DNA of 64,000 nt from NCBI RefSeq assembly GCF_000243155.2, contig NC_018017.1, positions 4,154,001 to 4,218,000 of the forward strand, read 5' to 3'. Under the pieces are notes generated by a model. The model did no database searches, had not been told where the DNA came from, and was given only the letters and a program-made list of their open reading frames with translations. The translations under genes were made by a program, and so were the position numbers. The stretch is from Desulfitobacterium dehalogenans ATCC 51507 (GTDB lineage Bacteria > Bacillota > Desulfitobacteriia > Desulfitobacteriales > Desulfitobacteriaceae). Shown here piece by piece: positions 63,236-64,000 of the stretch (its first letter is position 1; each line of letters begins with the position of its first letter).

Positions 63236-63685
63236 TTAGAGTGTCTCTCCCTTTTCAATAGAACTGATGAGTTCGACCCGACAGGCATGCCGTCCACCGG
63301 CAAAAGGAGTTTTAATGAAACTATCCACGATATCCAAGGCTAATCCTAAACCGGTGACTCTGCCTCCGAGGGCCAAGACATTGGCATTATTATGTTCCCG
63401 CGCCATACGTGCCGAATAGGTCTCAGTGCAGACTGCAGCACGAATACCCGGCACTTTATTGGCAGCTATAGAGATTCCTAAGCCCGTCCCACAGACCACG
63501 ATTCCTAAGTCTGCTTTGCCTTTATTTATTGCATCACCCACAAAAAAACCATACCTGGGGTAATCCACGGAATCTTTAGTGTTTGTACCGAAATCCAAGA
63601 TCTCGATCCCTTGGTCTTCTAAATGGGCACGAATCTCATTTTTAAGTTCGTACCCGCCATGATCTGCTCCTAACGCGATTTTCAA
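63236..63685 (-). CDS. rpiB: ribose 5-phosphate isomerase B
   Basis: 149-residue isomerase of the pentose phosphate pathway. IALGADHGGYELK at the N-terminus, CGTGLGISIAANKVPGIRAAVCTETYSARMAREHNNANVLALGGRV in the middle, with the catalytic Cys. TTG 63685 (KIALGADHGG) is chosen: GGAGG precedes it, and the length equals the family norm. Confidence 0.95.
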   Translation of the reverse strand: MKIALGADHGGYELKNEIRAHLEDQGIEILDFGTNTKDSVDYPRYGFFVGDAINKGKADLGIVVCGTGLGISIAANKVPGIRAAVCTETYSARMAREHNNANVLALGGRVTGLGLALDIVDSFIKTPFAGGRHACRVELISSIEKGETL

Positions 63686-63813
63686 AAGGGACACCTCCAA
63701 TTATCTATAGCAGTTTTCTACATTAATTAGACAATCCCTGCCTATGGCTATGAAAAAGGAATTTTCACATAATAACCATCGATCATTAGTTTGTCCATCA
63801 TTTTCCAAAGCTA

Positions 63814-64000
63814 TTATCGCTGTCCCTCCAGGCTTGTTTTGACCTCATAAAGCAATGCCGCCATGTCCTCAGCACACCGGCGATACCGCTCAACACTTCC
63901 GCCCCAAGGATCTGAGATATCCTGATGGCTCCTTTCCCTTACCCAGCTACCCAACCTTTTGATTTTTGGGGCGAACTCAGGGAAAGCCTCCTTAAGCTGC
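63814..64000 (-). CDS. low-molecular-weight protein-tyrosine phosphatase, C-terminal fragment
   Basis: The last 61 codons are in the window; the rest lies beyond the right edge. Hand translation gives QLKEAFPEFAPKIKRLGSWV, then DISDPWGGSVERYRRCAEDM, the conserved Asp-Pro loop of LMW-PTPs, ending SLEGQR at TAA. In Bacillus the corresponding gene (ywlE, an arginine phosphatase) also precedes rpiB. Partial, so not judged further. Confidence 0.82.
   Translation of the reverse strand, partial: QLKEAFPEFAPKIKRLGSWVRERSHQDISDPWGGSVERYRRCAEDMAALLYEVKTSLEGQR

Overview
The window looks like the chromosome of a spore-forming, organohalide-respiring Firmicute, most probably Desulfitobacterium (hafniense-like). 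Evidence: sporulation genes (spoIIID, spoIID, a spoIIQ-like gene, a cotD-like coat gene, a DUF3787 spore-surface gene), reductive dehalogenases with their small membrane partner, a tetrathionate-reductase-type molybdoenzyme, NifJ-type pyruvate:ferredoxin oxidoreductase, and Gram-positive gene order.

A conserved Firmicutes backbone on the minus strand runs from the right edge to the left: ywlE-like phosphatase, rpiB, ywlG, glyA, upp, comEB, wecB/mnaA, the atp operon, ywmB, murA, spoIID, spoIIQ-like, spoIIID, mbl. Accessory blocks are inserted into it. (1) 1.8-6.1 kb, plus strand: cotD-like coat gene, nifJ, DUF3787 gene. (2) 6.8-7.8 kb: universal stress protein and HPP membrane protein. (3) 8.0-19.3 kb: a Ttr-like molybdoenzyme operon (ttrA, TorD-type chaperone, ttrB, ttrC) with an adjacent binding-protein/histidine-kinase/NtrC-type regulator operon. 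A textbook sigma-54 promoter and tandem palindromic activator sites precede ttrA. (4) topB. (5) 22.8-29.9 kb: two-component system, two rdhA genes, rdhB and a NapGH-like quinol dehydrogenase. (6) 40.1-58.6 kb: a contractile phage-tail (PBSX/xkd-type) cluster between the atp operon and wecB.

Block 6 has a repressor, an ImmA-like protein, sheath, tube, tail chaperone, tape measure, baseplate, fibres and lysis genes, but no integrase, terminase, portal or capsid. It is best read as an R-type tailocin (diffocin-like). Three features stand out in it. The tail-tube gene is split after codon 13 by a 264-nt group I intron whose P1, P10, P3, P4, P6, P7, P8 and P9 pairings can be traced by eye. The tail chaperone has a -1 frameshift site (A9) opening a 52-codon extension. 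An AT-rich cargo cassette (CmpB-like membrane protein, radical SAM/SPASM-like enzyme, SLC13/ArsB-like permease) lies between the fibre genes and the lysis genes.

Two long intergenic repeats (12.73-13.27 kb and 59.80-60.19 kb) share nested inverted repeats with identical arm spacing (150 and 51 nt) and one compensatory base-pair change, so they may encode a structured RNA or a mobile palindromic element. No tRNA, rRNA, CRISPR array or insertion-sequence transposase was seen. All family names rest on reading motifs and gene order by eye; no database search was run.
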